Origin: Paractinoplanes maris
GTDB taxonomy: Bacteria > Actinomycetota > Actinomycetes > Mycobacteriales > Micromonosporaceae
DNA length: 64,000 bases
Direction: 5' to 3'
Assembly: GCF_023544465.1 (NCBI RefSeq)
Contig: NZ_JALPVL010000016.1
Span: 124,001-188,000 of the forward strand
Position numbers and translations under genes: made by a program
Notes under the pieces: model-generated
What the model saw: only the letters and a program-made list of their open reading frames with translations
Database searches by the model: none
Told to the model about the DNA's origin: nothing
Part shown: positions 30,530-40,352 of the stretch, piece after piece
Position numbering within the stretch: the first letter of the stretch is position 1
How the letters are laid out: every line of letters begins with the position of its first letter

Positions 30530-32040
30530 TGGTTGTCCTTGTCGTCGGTGGAGGCCAGGGCGGCGGAGAACCCACCCACGGAGGAGGCGCTGCGGGCGCC
30601 GAGACCGATGCCCGCGTACACCTGGGGGTTGCTGCTCCGCAGGATCAGGGCCCAGGCGATGCCGGCCACCAGCAGGACGGCGAAGGCCAGTGGCACGACC
30701 CAGGTCGGCTTGCTGCCCTCCTCGACGCCGAAGAGCGTGGCGATGTTGCTCAGCGCCAGGTACGACATGACCACGAGCGCGAGCGAGCCGAGCACGGGGG
30801 CGCCGAGGCGGTGCCAGAAGTCCTCACCGGCGGGGTTGCGCACGAAGTAGTTGATGACCGCGAACGAGGTCAGGGTGATCAGGAGCAGAACGCCGATGCC
30901 GCCGCCGCTGCCGCCCCAGAAGAACAGGTTGACCAGCGGGTCCCAGCCGGCGACGGCGTAGATCACGATGACCGTGAGGCCGAGCGCGCTCTGGATCAGC
31001 GAGCCGTTCTTGGGGGCGCCGGTGCCGGGCACCGTACGGCCGAACGCGCGGGGCAGCACACCCTCGCGGCCGAGCGAGAACATGTACCGGGCGATGATGT
31101 TGTGGAACGAGATCATCGCGGCGATCAGCGAGGTCAGGAACAGCGCGTACCCGAGGTCGACGGCCCGGCCGCCGAGCTGGTCGGAGGCGACGTTGAAGAA
31201 CAGGTCAGGCCCCTCGGTGCCGGCCCGGCCGATGACGTCGTCACCCGCGGCCGAGATCATCGCCCAGGCCGCGAAGCCGTAGAGCACGGCGATCAGGGAG
31301 ATGGCGATGTAGGTGGCCCGCGGCACCGTCCGGCGCGGGTCGCGCGACTCCTCGCTGAAGACCACCGACTGCTCGAAGCCGACGAAGCCGGTGATCGCCA
31401 TGGCCAGCAGCGCGCCCGAGCCGGCGCCGGCCAGGCTGCTCACGTCGATCGGGGCCGACGACGCCTGGAAGTTCGGCGAGAACAGGTCGGCGATGCTGAA
31501 CACGACGACGACGATGATCTCGGCGACCAGGAGGGTGGCCAGCACCTTGCCGTTGACGGCGACGTCGCGCACGCCGAGCACCGCGGTCAGCGCCCAGACC
31601 ACCAGGGCCAGCACCCACCACTGGATGTCGAGCCCGAACCACTTGTCGAACAGCGGCGACGCGATGGCGCCGAAGCCGCCGTAGGCCGCGATCTGGAACA
31701 TGTTGTAGGCCAGCAGCGCCACCCAGGAGGCGCCGACGCCGACCGGGCGGCCGAGGCCCTGCGAGATGTACGCGTAGAAGGCGCCCGCGTTGGCGATGTG
31801 CCGGGCCATGGCGACATACCCGACAGCGAAGATCGCCAGGACGACGGCGACCGCCACGAAGGCGATCGAGATGCTGGTGAGCTCGGTGACCGCGATGCCG
31901 GTCGGTACGACGCCGGCGACGACGGTCAGCGGCGCCGCGGCGGACATGACGAAGAAGACCACCGCGGCCACGCCGAGACGGTCACGAGCCAGAGCCGTTG
32001 ACAGCTGACTCTGGGGGGGTTTTGTTGCGGTCGAGGACAC
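30526..32040 (-). CDS. APC family amino acid/polyamine permease
   Basis: About 504 residues with around 12 hydrophobic helices and the APC signature GFEQSVVFSEESRDPRRTVP, plus AAPLTVVAGVVPTGIA near the N-terminus and RYMFSLGREGVLPRAF. It imports or exchanges amino acids or amines. The GTG at 32040 is preferred because GGAG lies 6 nt upstream; the ATG at 32052 lacks a ribosome site. The adjacent GNAT gene is coupled. Substrate not predictable. Confidence 0.88.
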   Translation of the reverse strand: MSSTATKPPQSQLSTALARDRLGVAAVVFFVMSAAAPLTVVAGVVPTGIAVTELTSISIAFVAVAVVLAIFAVGYVAMARHIANAGAFYAYISQGLGRPVGVGASWVALLAYNMFQIAAYGGFGAIASPLFDKWFGLDIQWWVLALVVWALTAVLGVRDVAVNGKVLATLLVAEIIVVVVFSIADLFSPNFQASSAPIDVSSLAGAGSGALLAMAITGFVGFEQSVVFSEESRDPRRTVPRATYIAISLIAVLYGFAAWAMISAAGDDVIGRAGTEGPDLFFNVASDQLGGRAVDLGYALFLTSLIAAMISFHNIIARYMFSLGREGVLPRAFGRTVPGTGAPKNGSLIQSALGLTVIVIYAVAGWDPLVNLFFWGGSGGGIGVLLLITLTSFAVINYFVRNPAGEDFWHRLGAPVLGSLALVVMSYLALSNIATLFGVEEGSKPTWVVPLAFAVLLVAGIAWALILRSSNPQVYAGIGLGARSASSVGGFSAALASTDDKDNQ

Positions 32041-32087
32041 GCGTTTCTCCATGAGGGGGTTGAGAAGGGGGGTTGGAGAGAAAGGGG

Positions 32088-32738
32088 TCAGGCGCGCCGG
32101 GCCATGACGGCGTCGCCCACCGCGGCCTCGGCCTGGCCCACCAGCTCCAGCAGCATGGCCGGGAGCCGGCGCTTGAGCTGGTCGAACAGCTGCCCGCGGC
32201 CGCGGGCCTCGAGGGTGAAGAAGACGTGCTGGTCGAGACCGGTGGCGAGGATCAGCCCGGCCAGGACCAGGTCGGGGATGTCGAGGAGCTCGCCGCGGCC
32301 GATGAACGTCCGGATCCGGGTGGCGGGCCAGCCGGCGATCATCGAGTCGGACGGGACGAACGAGACCTTGGCGCCGAACAGGCCGCGCTTCTCCTGCCGC
32401 TGCACGAGTGCGGAGCGGGCGAGGCGGCGCTCGACCAGGTCGGTGGCGACTCCGGTGGCCAGGAACGAGATCCAGTCGCGGACGGCGCGGTGGTGTCCCT
32501 CGCGCAGCAGCTGGTCGAGCACGGCGGTGGCGGCGGGGTCGCCGGTCGGGCGGTCGTCGATGATCTGAATCTTGCCGTCCACCACGTCGACGCGGCGCCA
32601 GAGCACCAGTTCGCCGATGAGAGCGGACGCCATGCCCAGCCCCAGCGTTGCCGGGGAGAGCAGGCACTTGCCCTTGACCGTGTCATGGGCGGTGAGAAAC
32701 AGATCGTCGGCGAGGGGTAACTGTGCCGATGCGGTCAC
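32088..32738 (-). CDS. GPP34 family protein (GOLPH3-like)
   Basis: 216 residues. The N-terminal segment LPLADDLFLTAHDTVKGKCL followed by GLGMASALIGELVLWRRVDV is the hallmark of the GPP34 family, with IDDRPTGDPAATAVLDQLL and the C-terminal EARGRGQLFDQLKRRLP. Eukaryotic GOLPH3 binds PI4P membranes; the bacterial proteins, frequent in actinomycetes, have no settled function. The GTG at 32738 is preceded by AGGAG. It precedes the APC permease by about 50 nt, possibly as one transcript. Confidence 0.85.
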   Translation of the reverse strand: MTASAQLPLADDLFLTAHDTVKGKCLLSPATLGLGMASALIGELVLWRRVDVVDGKIQIIDDRPTGDPAATAVLDQLLREGHHRAVRDWISFLATGVATDLVERRLARSALVQRQEKRGLFGAKVSFVPSDSMIAGWPATRIRTFIGRGELLDIPDLVLAGLILATGLDQHVFFTLEARGRGQLFDQLKRRLPAMLLELVGQAEAAVGDAVMARRA

Positions 32739-33286
32739 GGCACATCTCCTCTCCACTTCGATGTCACGTGGGGTTACCTCGGCTTTCCCCGCCCGGCGAT
32801 TACCGATAGTGATGCACGCGGCATAGAGCGAACGTCACGGTGTGCGTCCCCCAGAACGACATCGCGTAGCATGCCAGCGTGGTCAACTCAGCGCAATGTC
32901 CTCATCAGACCAGATTTTCGTTCGATGTGGAACGATCTCCGATGCATTCTGCATCTAGCCTCTGACCTGCGGCTTTGGAAGGTTTCCGCGGGGCGCGTAA
33001 AGCAGAGTTAACGTTTTAATACACGTCTATCTATGCATTTGGCGTACGCCGATCGAGAATCACCAATGGCCGTGCACGCCCATGACGGAGAGTGTCCTGC
33101 CCATCGCGCTTATACACAGGGTGACCGTGGCGGAAGGCAAATCGGGTGGGCGCCGAGAAAAAGCCCTGGGCGGGCCCGCCGCCGGTAAAGTTCCTGGTAG
33201 GCGGGCCACCGTTCAGGAAGCTCCCAGGGGAACCGGGGACGATTGATCGGTTGCCGCCCCGCTTATCGCCCGGAGGTTCCATACCC
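32739..33286. other. 548-bp intergenic region: AT-rich stretch and structured leader before TerC
   Basis: No convincing gene. Positions ~32880-33060 are much more AT-rich than the surroundings and contain the inverted repeat GATGCA-TTC-TGCATC (32941-32955) and GTTAACGTTTTAATAC. A TATACA -10-like element is at 33111-33116 without a clear -35. The following ~165 nt are GC-rich and can fold: palindrome GGCGGGCCCGCC (33169-33180), TTCCTG/CAGGAA arms (33191-33218) and paired CCCAGG/CCGGGG runs. It ends in the TerC Shine-Dalgarno. It does not match a riboswitch class I can recognise. Confidence 0.45.
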
Positions 33287-34288
33287 ATGCTTGAGGTCAC
33301 CGCGCTCGGCTGGACGCTGACCATCGGGGTCATCGTCGCCCTGCTCGCCCTCGACCTGGCCGTCGGTGTGTTCCGGCCGCACGCCGTCGGCTTCCGCGAA
33401 GCGGCTGTCTGGTCGATCTTCTACATCGCCGTCGCAGTCGCGTTCGGTGTCGTCTTCGGACAGGTCGCCGGATGGGACTTCGGCGCTCAGTATTTCGCCG
33501 GCTACATCGTCGAGAAGAGCCTGTCGGTCGACAACCTGTTCGTGTTCGTGATCATCATGGCCACGTTCGCCGTGCCGGAGAAATACCAGCAGGAGGTGCT
33601 GACCTTCGGCATCATCATCGCGCTGGTCCTGCGGGTCATCTTCATCGCGCTCGGCGCGACGCTGCTGAGCCTGTTCTCGTTCATGTTCCTGATCTTCGGC
33701 CTGATCCTGATCTTCACGGCGGTCCAGCTGTTCCGGCATCGCGACGTCGATCCCGACGTCGAGGACAACGCGCTGGTGAAGTTCAGCCGGCGGATCCTAC
33801 CGGTGACCGACGACTACATCGGCGGCAAGATGATCACCAAGGTGGACGGCCGCCGGGTGGTCACGCCGATGTTCATCGTGCTGATCGCGATCGGCAGCTC
33901 CGACCTGCTGTTCGCCCTCGACTCGATCCCCGCCGTCTTCGGCGTCACCGACGAGGCGTTCATCGTCTTCGTGGCCAACGCGTTCGCCCTGCTCGGTCTG
34001 CGCGCCTTGTTCTTCCTGGTCAAGGGGCTGCTCGATCGTCTGGTCTATCTGTCCGCGGGCCTGTCGGTCATCCTGGCCTTCATCGGCGTCAAGCTGGTGC
34101 TGCACTGGCTGCACGTCGACATCAACACCTCGGTGCCCGAGATCCCGACGCCGCTCTCGCTGGTCGTCATCATCGGGGTCCTGATCGTCACGACGATCGC
34201 GAGCCTGATGAAATCGAAGAAGGACCCGGACACCAAGGCCCATGCCGGCAGCCTGCGAGGGCGGCCGGAGGAGCGGCAGAAGCACTGA
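33287..34288 (+). CDS. TerC/Alx family integral membrane protein
   Basis: 333 residues with about nine hydrophobic helices. The family pattern is clear: FAGYIVEKSLSVDNLFVFVI with the membrane Asp residues, MFIVLIAIGSSDLLFALDSI, and PAVFGVTDEAFIVFVANAFA. TerC/Alx proteins are linked to tellurite resistance and manganese export or metalation of secreted proteins. The ATG at 33287 follows CGGAGG. A long, foldable leader precedes the gene; a strong hairpin terminator follows the stop by 8 nt. Confidence 0.92.
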   Translation: MLEVTALGWTLTIGVIVALLALDLAVGVFRPHAVGFREAAVWSIFYIAVAVAFGVVFGQVAGWDFGAQYFAGYIVEKSLSVDNLFVFVIIMATFAVPEKYQQEVLTFGIIIALVLRVIFIALGATLLSLFSFMFLIFGLILIFTAVQLFRHRDVDPDVEDNALVKFSRRILPVTDDYIGGKMITKVDGRRVVTPMFIVLIAIGSSDLLFALDSIPAVFGVTDEAFIVFVANAFALLGLRALFFLVKGLLDRLVYLSAGLSVILAFIGVKLVLHWLHVDINTSVPEIPTPLSLVVIIGVLIVTTIASLMKSKKDPDTKAHAGSLRGRPEERQKH

Positions 34289-34295
34289 GCACACG

Positions 34296-34328
34296 AAAAG
34301 CCGGCCGGGTTCGTCCCGGCCGGCTTTT
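34296..34328. terminator. Bidirectional intrinsic terminator
   Basis: AAAAGCCGGCCGGG, a TTCGT loop and CCCGGCCGGCTTTT form a 14-bp stem with A and T runs at the two ends. It serves TerC on the plus strand and the small gene at 34342 on the minus strand. Confidence 0.88.
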
Positions 34329-34341
34329 CTGCGCTGAGGGG

Positions 34342-34599
34342 TCAGCCCAGGTATCCGCCCATCCCGGCGGTCTGGCGGCTGCTGGTCTGCAGGCGCACGG
34401 TGTCCTGGCGGTACAGGATGTCGCGGATGGTCTCGGTCTCCTCGTTGCTGTGACGGGAGAGAAGCTGGTCGAGCTCGGCGCGCTCGGCGGTGGTGCGGAA
34501 CGACGCCAGCTCGTCGGCGAGCCGGCGGTGAGCGACGCGCATGGTGCGGCGGTTGGCCAGCGCCGTGCGGGCGTCGCGGAGCTTGGTCGTGAACTGCAT
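34342..34599 (-). CDS. Small conserved basic/helical protein of unknown function
   Basis: 85 residues, no membrane segment or signal peptide. Most of it is predicted helical with many Arg and Glu residues (TKLRDARTALANRRTMRVAH, ELASFRTTAERAELDQLLSR), ending in a Gly-rich tail GMGGYLG. I do not recognise the family. GC-rich codon use, a plausible Shine-Dalgarno (AAGGAGAC 6 nt before the ATG) and a shared terminator with TerC support it as real. Confidence 0.7.
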   Translation of the reverse strand: MQFTTKLRDARTALANRRTMRVAHRRLADELASFRTTAERAELDQLLSRHSNEETETIRDILYRQDTVRLQTSSRQTAGMGGYLG

Positions 34600-34768
34600 G
34601 GCCGTCTCCTTACGGATTGTGATGGCGATAGGCCTCGTCGCCTTCCCTTACAACCATCCACGGGCCTCGCTTCATCCCCAAATCAAGCAGGTAAAAGACG
34701 GAAGACGAAAGTGATGGCGGCCACTGGAAATCTGTCGCCGGGGTCACTCTCAGTGGTGAAGTGGCTGG

Positions 34769-37510
34769 TCAGGCACTCCGGGTGACTTCGGACACGACGG
34801 TCGCCAGACGGGACGACAACTGGGTGCGGGAGCGCACCCCGATCTTGCGGTAGATCCGGGTCAGGGTGGCCTCGACCGTCTTGACGCTCAGATAGAGCCG
34901 GCCGGCGATCTCGCGGTTGCTGGCACCGTCGCGGACGAGCGCCGCGATCCGCAGCTCGGTCGAGGTCAGGCCGAGGTCGAACGGCGTCGTCCCGGCGGCC
35001 GACGTGCCGGCCAGGGCCCGCTCGGTCTGCTCGGCCCACGGCTTGGCGTCGGCGGCCAGAAAGATGGCCAGCGCGGCGCCGATGGCGAGCCGGGCCGCCG
35101 CATATCGTCGGCGGCGCCGCTCGGCGCTGCCCTGCACCAGCAACGCGTGCGCCTGCTCGATCGGCTGGTGCAGCTGCTCGAAGTGCTGGGCGGCGGACGC
35201 CGAGAGCCGGACGGCCGAGTCGGCCTGCCCGCTCTCCGAGAGCACCACCGCCGCCGCCCGGTCGAGATAGCCGAGCAGGCCCGGGTTGGCACCGAGCCGC
35301 TCGGCCGCGGCCCGCGCCACGGCGAGCGTCGCGGCCGCCTCGGCGTGCTCGCCCAGCGCGGCCAGTCCCCCGGCCAGGTCGCCGTGCCAGCGCACGATCA
35401 TCGGGTCGCCCCCGCCGGCGCCGGCCTCCAGGCCGCGCAGCCGGCGCAGCGCCGCCACCCCCTCACGGGCGCGGCCCGCCCGCAGCTCGGCCTGGCCCAG
35501 CGCGTGCAGGTTGCGCCGCAGATAGAGGGTGTCACCCTCCTGCTCGGAGGCCCGCACGCCGCGACGGGCGAACCCGGCTGCCGCGGGCAGGCTGCCGCCG
35601 GCCAGCTCGGCGATGGCCGCGGTGTAGGCGGTCGGCCCGGGGCTGAGCCCGGCCCGTTGCGCGGCCCGCACGGCCTGGTGCGCGTAGTCGAGCGCCTCGC
35701 GGCAGCGACCGGCCCGGGTGGCCACCTCGGACAGGCTGCGCAGCACGCAGACGCGGGCCTCGCCGATCCGGTCGGGGCCGGCCACGGCCAGCAGGCTGAG
35801 CAGCGCGGCCCGGGCCTCGTCGAGCCGGTCGTCCATCATGGCGAAACGCGCCGCCACATAGCGCGGGCCGTAGTGCAGCCAGTCGGGCGCGGGCGTGGCC
35901 GGCAGCACGAGCGCCTCGGTCAGCGTGTCGGACCAGCCGGGGTCGCCGCGCAGCCGCTCGATCTGAGCCAGCACGCTGAGCGCCATCGCCTCGGTGGTCG
36001 GGTCGCCGGCCCGGCGGGCGGCCAGCGCGGTGCGCGCCGCCTCGTCGGCTGCGCGGTCCGGATCACCGGTGATCAGCGACGCCCAGGTGACCCGGAGCAG
36101 CACCGGGGCGAGCAGGGCCGGGTCGTCACCGGCCTCGTCGAGCGCGGCCGCGAACATCTCCCCCATCTCGGCCAGCCCCTGCCCGGCCAGGTCGATCAGC
36201 ACCAGCCGGGCCCGCACCCGGTGCCCGGCCGGCGCGTCGGCCGCCAGCACCGCCTCGGCGGCGCGTCCGGCCAGCACGGCCGCGCCGGCGCTGAGGCCGC
36301 TGCGGGCGGCGGCGACGAGCCAGTCCAGCCGGTGGGCGGTGCAGGTGTGCGGGCAGCGGTCGGCGGCCAGCAGGAACAGCTCGGCGGCGGTGCGAGCGGC
36401 CCCCCGGGTCGCGCAGCGCTGAGCGGCGGCGGCCAGCGACCGGGCGACCGCGGCGTCCGGCACGGAGCTGCGCAGGGCGCGATGGCGCAGCGCCTCGATC
36501 TCGTCGACCGCGCCGGCGGCCAGGGCGGTGTGTGCCTCGGTGCGGTCGCCGGCCGGCGCGTCCTCGGCGATCACGGTGGCGAGCAGCGGCGGGGTGAAGC
36601 GAATCTGCTCGCCGTCGACCGCCACGGCACCGGCCGCGGCGGCCAGGCGCAGATCCCGGACGGCATCCTCCCGGCCCGCCCGCAGCAGCACGGTGACCGT
36701 GGGCTCGGCGGCCAGCGCGGCCACGAGCAGGGTGTGCACGGTCTCGGCGGGCAGCGCGGTGAGCCGGTCGCGCAACAGCTCCCGGACCGATTCGGGCAGC
36801 GGCGACGGGCGCCAGGACGGGCCCGGCGGCAGGGCGGCGCCCAGGGCCAGCGCCAGGAACGGGTTGCCGGCGCTGGCCTCGTGCATCCGGCTGGCCCGGC
36901 GGCAGGGCAGGCCCCGCTCCTCGAGCAGCTCGGTGAGGTCGTCGGCGGTCAGCGGGGGGACCTTGAACTCGACCGCGGGCGCGGGGCAGAGCCGTACGGC
37001 GCGGCGGCGGCCGGCCGGGTCGGGGTGCCGTTGCGCGGCGATCACCCGGACCCGCGGGCCGGGCCGGCGGCGCATGGCGAACGCGATCAGCTCGGCCGAC
37101 TCCGCGTCGAGCCACTGACAGTCGTCGAGCACGATCAGCACCGGCCGCACCCGGGCACAGTGCGCGAGCAGCAGCGGCAGGACGAGGCGGCGGGCCAGCG
37201 CGGCGGCTCCGGCGCGCGGGGCCAGCCCCTGCCGCAGGGCGGCCAGCGCGGTCCGCTGGGCGCGGGGCAGGGCGGAGCGGGCCGCCGGTGGCAGCTGCCC
37301 CATCAGGTCGGCGAGACCCGCGTACGGGATCAAGCGCTCGCTGCGCACCGGCCGCAACCAGACGACGAGCTCGCCGCGCGCGGCCGCGGCCGAAGCCGCC
37401 GCCTCGAGAAGCGCCGTCTTGCCGATGCCGGCCGGCCCGTGCAGGGCGACACCGCCGCCCATGACGAGGCGGCTCTCGATCGTCGCAAGGAGCTCATCGC
37501 GCCCGTGCAT
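34769..37510 (-). CDS. LuxR family regulator with AAA domain (LAL type)
   Basis: 913 residues, the size of large ATP-binding LuxR (LAL/MalT-like) regulators. Walker A is GVALHGPAGIGKTALLEAA (residues ~20-38) and Walker B is PVLIVLDDCQWLD. A long Ala/Leu/Arg-rich helical, TPR-like middle follows, and the C-terminal LuxR helix-turn-helix is LTSTELRIAALVRDGASNRE then YLSVKTVEATLTRIYRKIGV (~850-900). It is an ATP-dependent activator of unknown target. No co-directional operon partner; neighbours do not reveal the regulon. Confidence 0.9.
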   Translation of the reverse strand: MHGRDELLATIESRLVMGGGVALHGPAGIGKTALLEAAASAAAARGELVVWLRPVRSERLIPYAGLADLMGQLPPAARSALPRAQRTALAALRQGLAPRAGAAALARRLVLPLLLAHCARVRPVLIVLDDCQWLDAESAELIAFAMRRRPGPRVRVIAAQRHPDPAGRRRAVRLCPAPAVEFKVPPLTADDLTELLEERGLPCRRASRMHEASAGNPFLALALGAALPPGPSWRPSPLPESVRELLRDRLTALPAETVHTLLVAALAAEPTVTVLLRAGREDAVRDLRLAAAAGAVAVDGEQIRFTPPLLATVIAEDAPAGDRTEAHTALAAGAVDEIEALRHRALRSSVPDAAVARSLAAAAQRCATRGAARTAAELFLLAADRCPHTCTAHRLDWLVAAARSGLSAGAAVLAGRAAEAVLAADAPAGHRVRARLVLIDLAGQGLAEMGEMFAAALDEAGDDPALLAPVLLRVTWASLITGDPDRAADEAARTALAARRAGDPTTEAMALSVLAQIERLRGDPGWSDTLTEALVLPATPAPDWLHYGPRYVAARFAMMDDRLDEARAALLSLLAVAGPDRIGEARVCVLRSLSEVATRAGRCREALDYAHQAVRAAQRAGLSPGPTAYTAAIAELAGGSLPAAAGFARRGVRASEQEGDTLYLRRNLHALGQAELRAGRAREGVAALRRLRGLEAGAGGGDPMIVRWHGDLAGGLAALGEHAEAAATLAVARAAAERLGANPGLLGYLDRAAAVVLSESGQADSAVRLSASAAQHFEQLHQPIEQAHALLVQGSAERRRRRYAAARLAIGAALAIFLAADAKPWAEQTERALAGTSAAGTTPFDLGLTSTELRIAALVRDGASNREIAGRLYLSVKTVEATLTRIYRKIGVRSRTQLSSRLATVVSEVTRSA

Positions 37511-37618
37511 GCTGCCACCCCTAGGTCCGAATCGGCCTCAGCCTAGGAAGTGACAGACGCACACATCAATAGATTCACATATGCCAACAGTTACCTATCA
37601 CCGCGGGGATGCCCCCGC

Positions 37619-37801
37619 CTAATCGTCGTCGTCCCCGCCGTCGTCGTCATCGTCGTCACCGTCGCCGCCCGGGCAGCCCGAAAGGGTCAGCACCGTGGCC
37701 GCGCCGCCCGCCAGCAGGAGGGCCCGCCCGAAGAACGCGCGCCGGTTCAGGCCCGGCTCGCCGGTTACGGAGTCGTCTCGTTCACGAGTCGCTTCGTCCA
37801 T
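37619..37801 (-). CDS. 60-residue Tat-type lipoprotein with poly-aspartate tail
   Basis: The N-terminus has a twin-arginine motif (NRRAFFGRALLL), a hydrophobic stretch AGGAATVLTLSG and a lipobox cysteine (LSGC, Cys43). The mature part is only ~18 residues, PGGDG followed by D6-GG-D4, so it is a surface-anchored acidic peptide. I know no family for it. It may bind divalent cations. It lies downstream of the ABC exporter/DUF5666 genes after a 122-nt gap. The short length makes it easy to miss; a chance ORF is the alternative, but the RR-lipobox combination argues against it. Confidence 0.6.
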   Translation of the reverse strand: MDEATRERDDSVTGEPGLNRRAFFGRALLLAGGAATVLTLSGCPGGDGDDDDDDGGDDDD

Positions 37802-37923
37802 GCCCGCATTGTGTCAGCGCGGCGACGTATCGGGGAGACCATCGCGGTCCCCTTCGCCACCGACCTACCCGAAAGTGACCCGGGCCGGACAGCGTCGATC
37901 GGGTAGCCGCCGTCCCGCACCGG

Positions 37924-38469
37924 CTACTTCGTGGCGGTCACCGACGTCGCCGAGACCGTGCCGTCGGAGGCCGTGCTGCCCTGGACGGTGACGGACTGGC
38001 CGGCTTTCACGTCGGCGAGCTTGCTCTTCGACGCCGTCGACACCGCCGTCCGGCCGTCGGTCTTCACGGTCACGACCGAGCCGTCCGGCTTCTCGACGTA
38101 GATCGTGGTGCCGTTGACAAGCTTGACCTTCCCCGTGGTGACCCCGGCGGCGGCAGCGGTGGTTTGAGTGCTGCCTTGCGCTTGGCCGCCGCCTTGTGCC
38201 TGACCGCCGGCGAAGTTCGGCAGGCCAGCGGCGGCGCCGTATCCCGCCCGGTTCTGACCGCCGCCGGCCCGTGCCGCGGGCGCTTCGGCCGCGCCCCACT
38301 GCTTCTGCGCCTGAAGGCCGCCGGCGAAACCGCCGACCAGGAGCACGATCGCGCCGAGCACCACCGTGCCCCGGTTCCACCAGCGGCGCGGGGCGGCCTT
38401 GGCCAGCTCGGTGGCCAGGGCGTCGTCCTCCGGGGAGAGCACGACGGTGTCATCGCTGATCGAAGTCAC
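37924..38469 (-). CDS. Membrane-anchored protein with DUF5666-like domain
   Basis: 181 residues. A cytoplasmic N-terminus with RRWWNR precedes a single membrane helix (GTVVLGAIVLLVGGFAGG, ~34-51), then a Gln/Gly/Ala-rich linker. The extracellular C-terminal beta domain is KVKLVNGTTIYVEKPDGSVV, TVKTDGRTAVSTASKSKLAD and VKAGQSVTVQGSTASDGTVS, the DUF5666 pattern. It follows the ABC permease by 9 nt, so it belongs to the exporter operon. Function unknown; association with the exporter at the outer membrane face is an inference. Confidence 0.75.
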   Translation of the reverse strand: MTSISDDTVVLSPEDDALATELAKAAPRRWWNRGTVVLGAIVLLVGGFAGGLQAQKQWGAAEAPAARAGGGQNRAGYGAAAGLPNFAGGQAQGGGQAQGSTQTTAAAAGVTTGKVKLVNGTTIYVEKPDGSVVTVKTDGRTAVSTASKSKLADVKAGQSVTVQGSTASDGTVSATSVTATK

Positions 38470-38478
38470 AACGGGTCC

Positions 38479-39647
38479 TCACTCGTAGCGCAGCGCGTCG
38501 ATGGGCCGCAGGCGGGCGGCGCGGGCGGCGGGCAGGCCGCCGAAGAACAGTCCGATCGCGAGGGAGACGCCCAGCGCCAGACCGACCGAACTGGGCACGA
38601 TCACCGGCCGGACGCCGACGATCTCGAAGCTGCTGCCGACCAGCGCGGCCACCACCCCCAGAGCGCCGCCGATCACGCTGAGCAAGGTGGCCTCGATCAG
38701 GAACTGGGTCAGGATGACCCGGCGGGGCGCGCCGAGCGCCTTGCGGATGCCGATCTCCCGGGTCCGCTCGGTGACCGTCACCAGCATGATGTTGGTGATC
38801 CCGATGCCGCCGACGAGCAGGCTGATCGCGGCCACCGCGCCGAGCAGCGTGGTGAACGTGCCGGCCGTCTGGGTCTGGGTCTCGAGCAGCTGCGCCGCGT
38901 TCTGGATCCGATAGGCGGCCGGGTCGAGCGACAGGTCCAGGATCGTCGACACCTCGGACTGCACGGCGTCGACCTGGTCGGGCGCCGCCGCCTCGACCAG
39001 GATCGAGGTGAGCGCGCCATAACCGGTCAGGACCTGGCGTACGGCGGTCAGCGGCGCCACGGCGGTGTCGTCGGCGTCCTGGAATCCGGTCGAGCTCTTC
39101 TCGCTGAGCACGCCGACCACGGTGAACAACGCGCCGCCCACGGTGACCTGCCGGCCCACCGGGTCCAGGCCGGGGAAAAGCTCCTCGGCCACGGTCGGCC
39201 CGATCACCACCACCCGGCGGCCCTGCGCCTCGTCGTCGGCGGTGAACGCCGAGCCCTCGCCGACCGGTGTGTTCGAGGCCTGGAACCAGCCGGGCGTGGT
39301 GCCCACGAACGAGCCGACCTCGTGGTCCGCGCCCTCGTAGGTGACCGTCGCCGACGAGCTGACCACGGGTGACACCGATCGCACGCCGGGGGCCAGCACC
39401 GGGTCGGTCAGGGCGGCGGCCAATTCCGTGGTCAGCGAGGCCCCGCCCCGGCCGGCACTCATCACCGTGATCGTGTTGGTGCCCAGCGCCTCGATCCGGT
39501 CGCTGATCGCCCGGGCCGAGCCGTTGCCCACCGCGACCAGCAGGATCACCGCCGCCACCCCGATCAGGATGCCGAGCATGGTCAGCGACGAGCGCAGCTT
39601 GTTGGCCGACAACCCCCGCAACGCGAACCGCACCACCTCGGCGAAGC

Positions 39648-39651
<4 letters not shown>
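38479..39651 (-). CDS. MacB-type ABC transporter permease (FtsX domain)
   Basis: 390 residues. One N-terminal helix (RSSLTMLGILIGVAAVILLV), a large extracellular MacB_PCD domain (to ~260), then three C-terminal FtsX helices with NIMLVTVTERTREIGIRKAL between them and the closing AARLRPIDALRYE. Such mechanotransmission exporters move peptides, lipids or antibiotics from the outer membrane face. The GTG at 39651 overlaps the ATPase stop by 4 nt. Confidence 0.92.

Positions 39652-40348
<697 letters not shown>

Positions 40349-40352
<4 letters not shown>

Noticed and set aside
33123..33286. yybP-ykoY manganese riboswitch before TerC
   Set aside because: The context fits, but I cannot find the conserved loop sequences of that class; it is reported only as an unclassified structured leader.
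33146..33286. N-terminal extension of TerC starting at GTG 33146
   Set aside because: The added 47 residues are Pro/Gly-rich without a membrane segment, and the ATG at 33287 has a CGGAGG ribosome site; TerC relatives begin at the later position.
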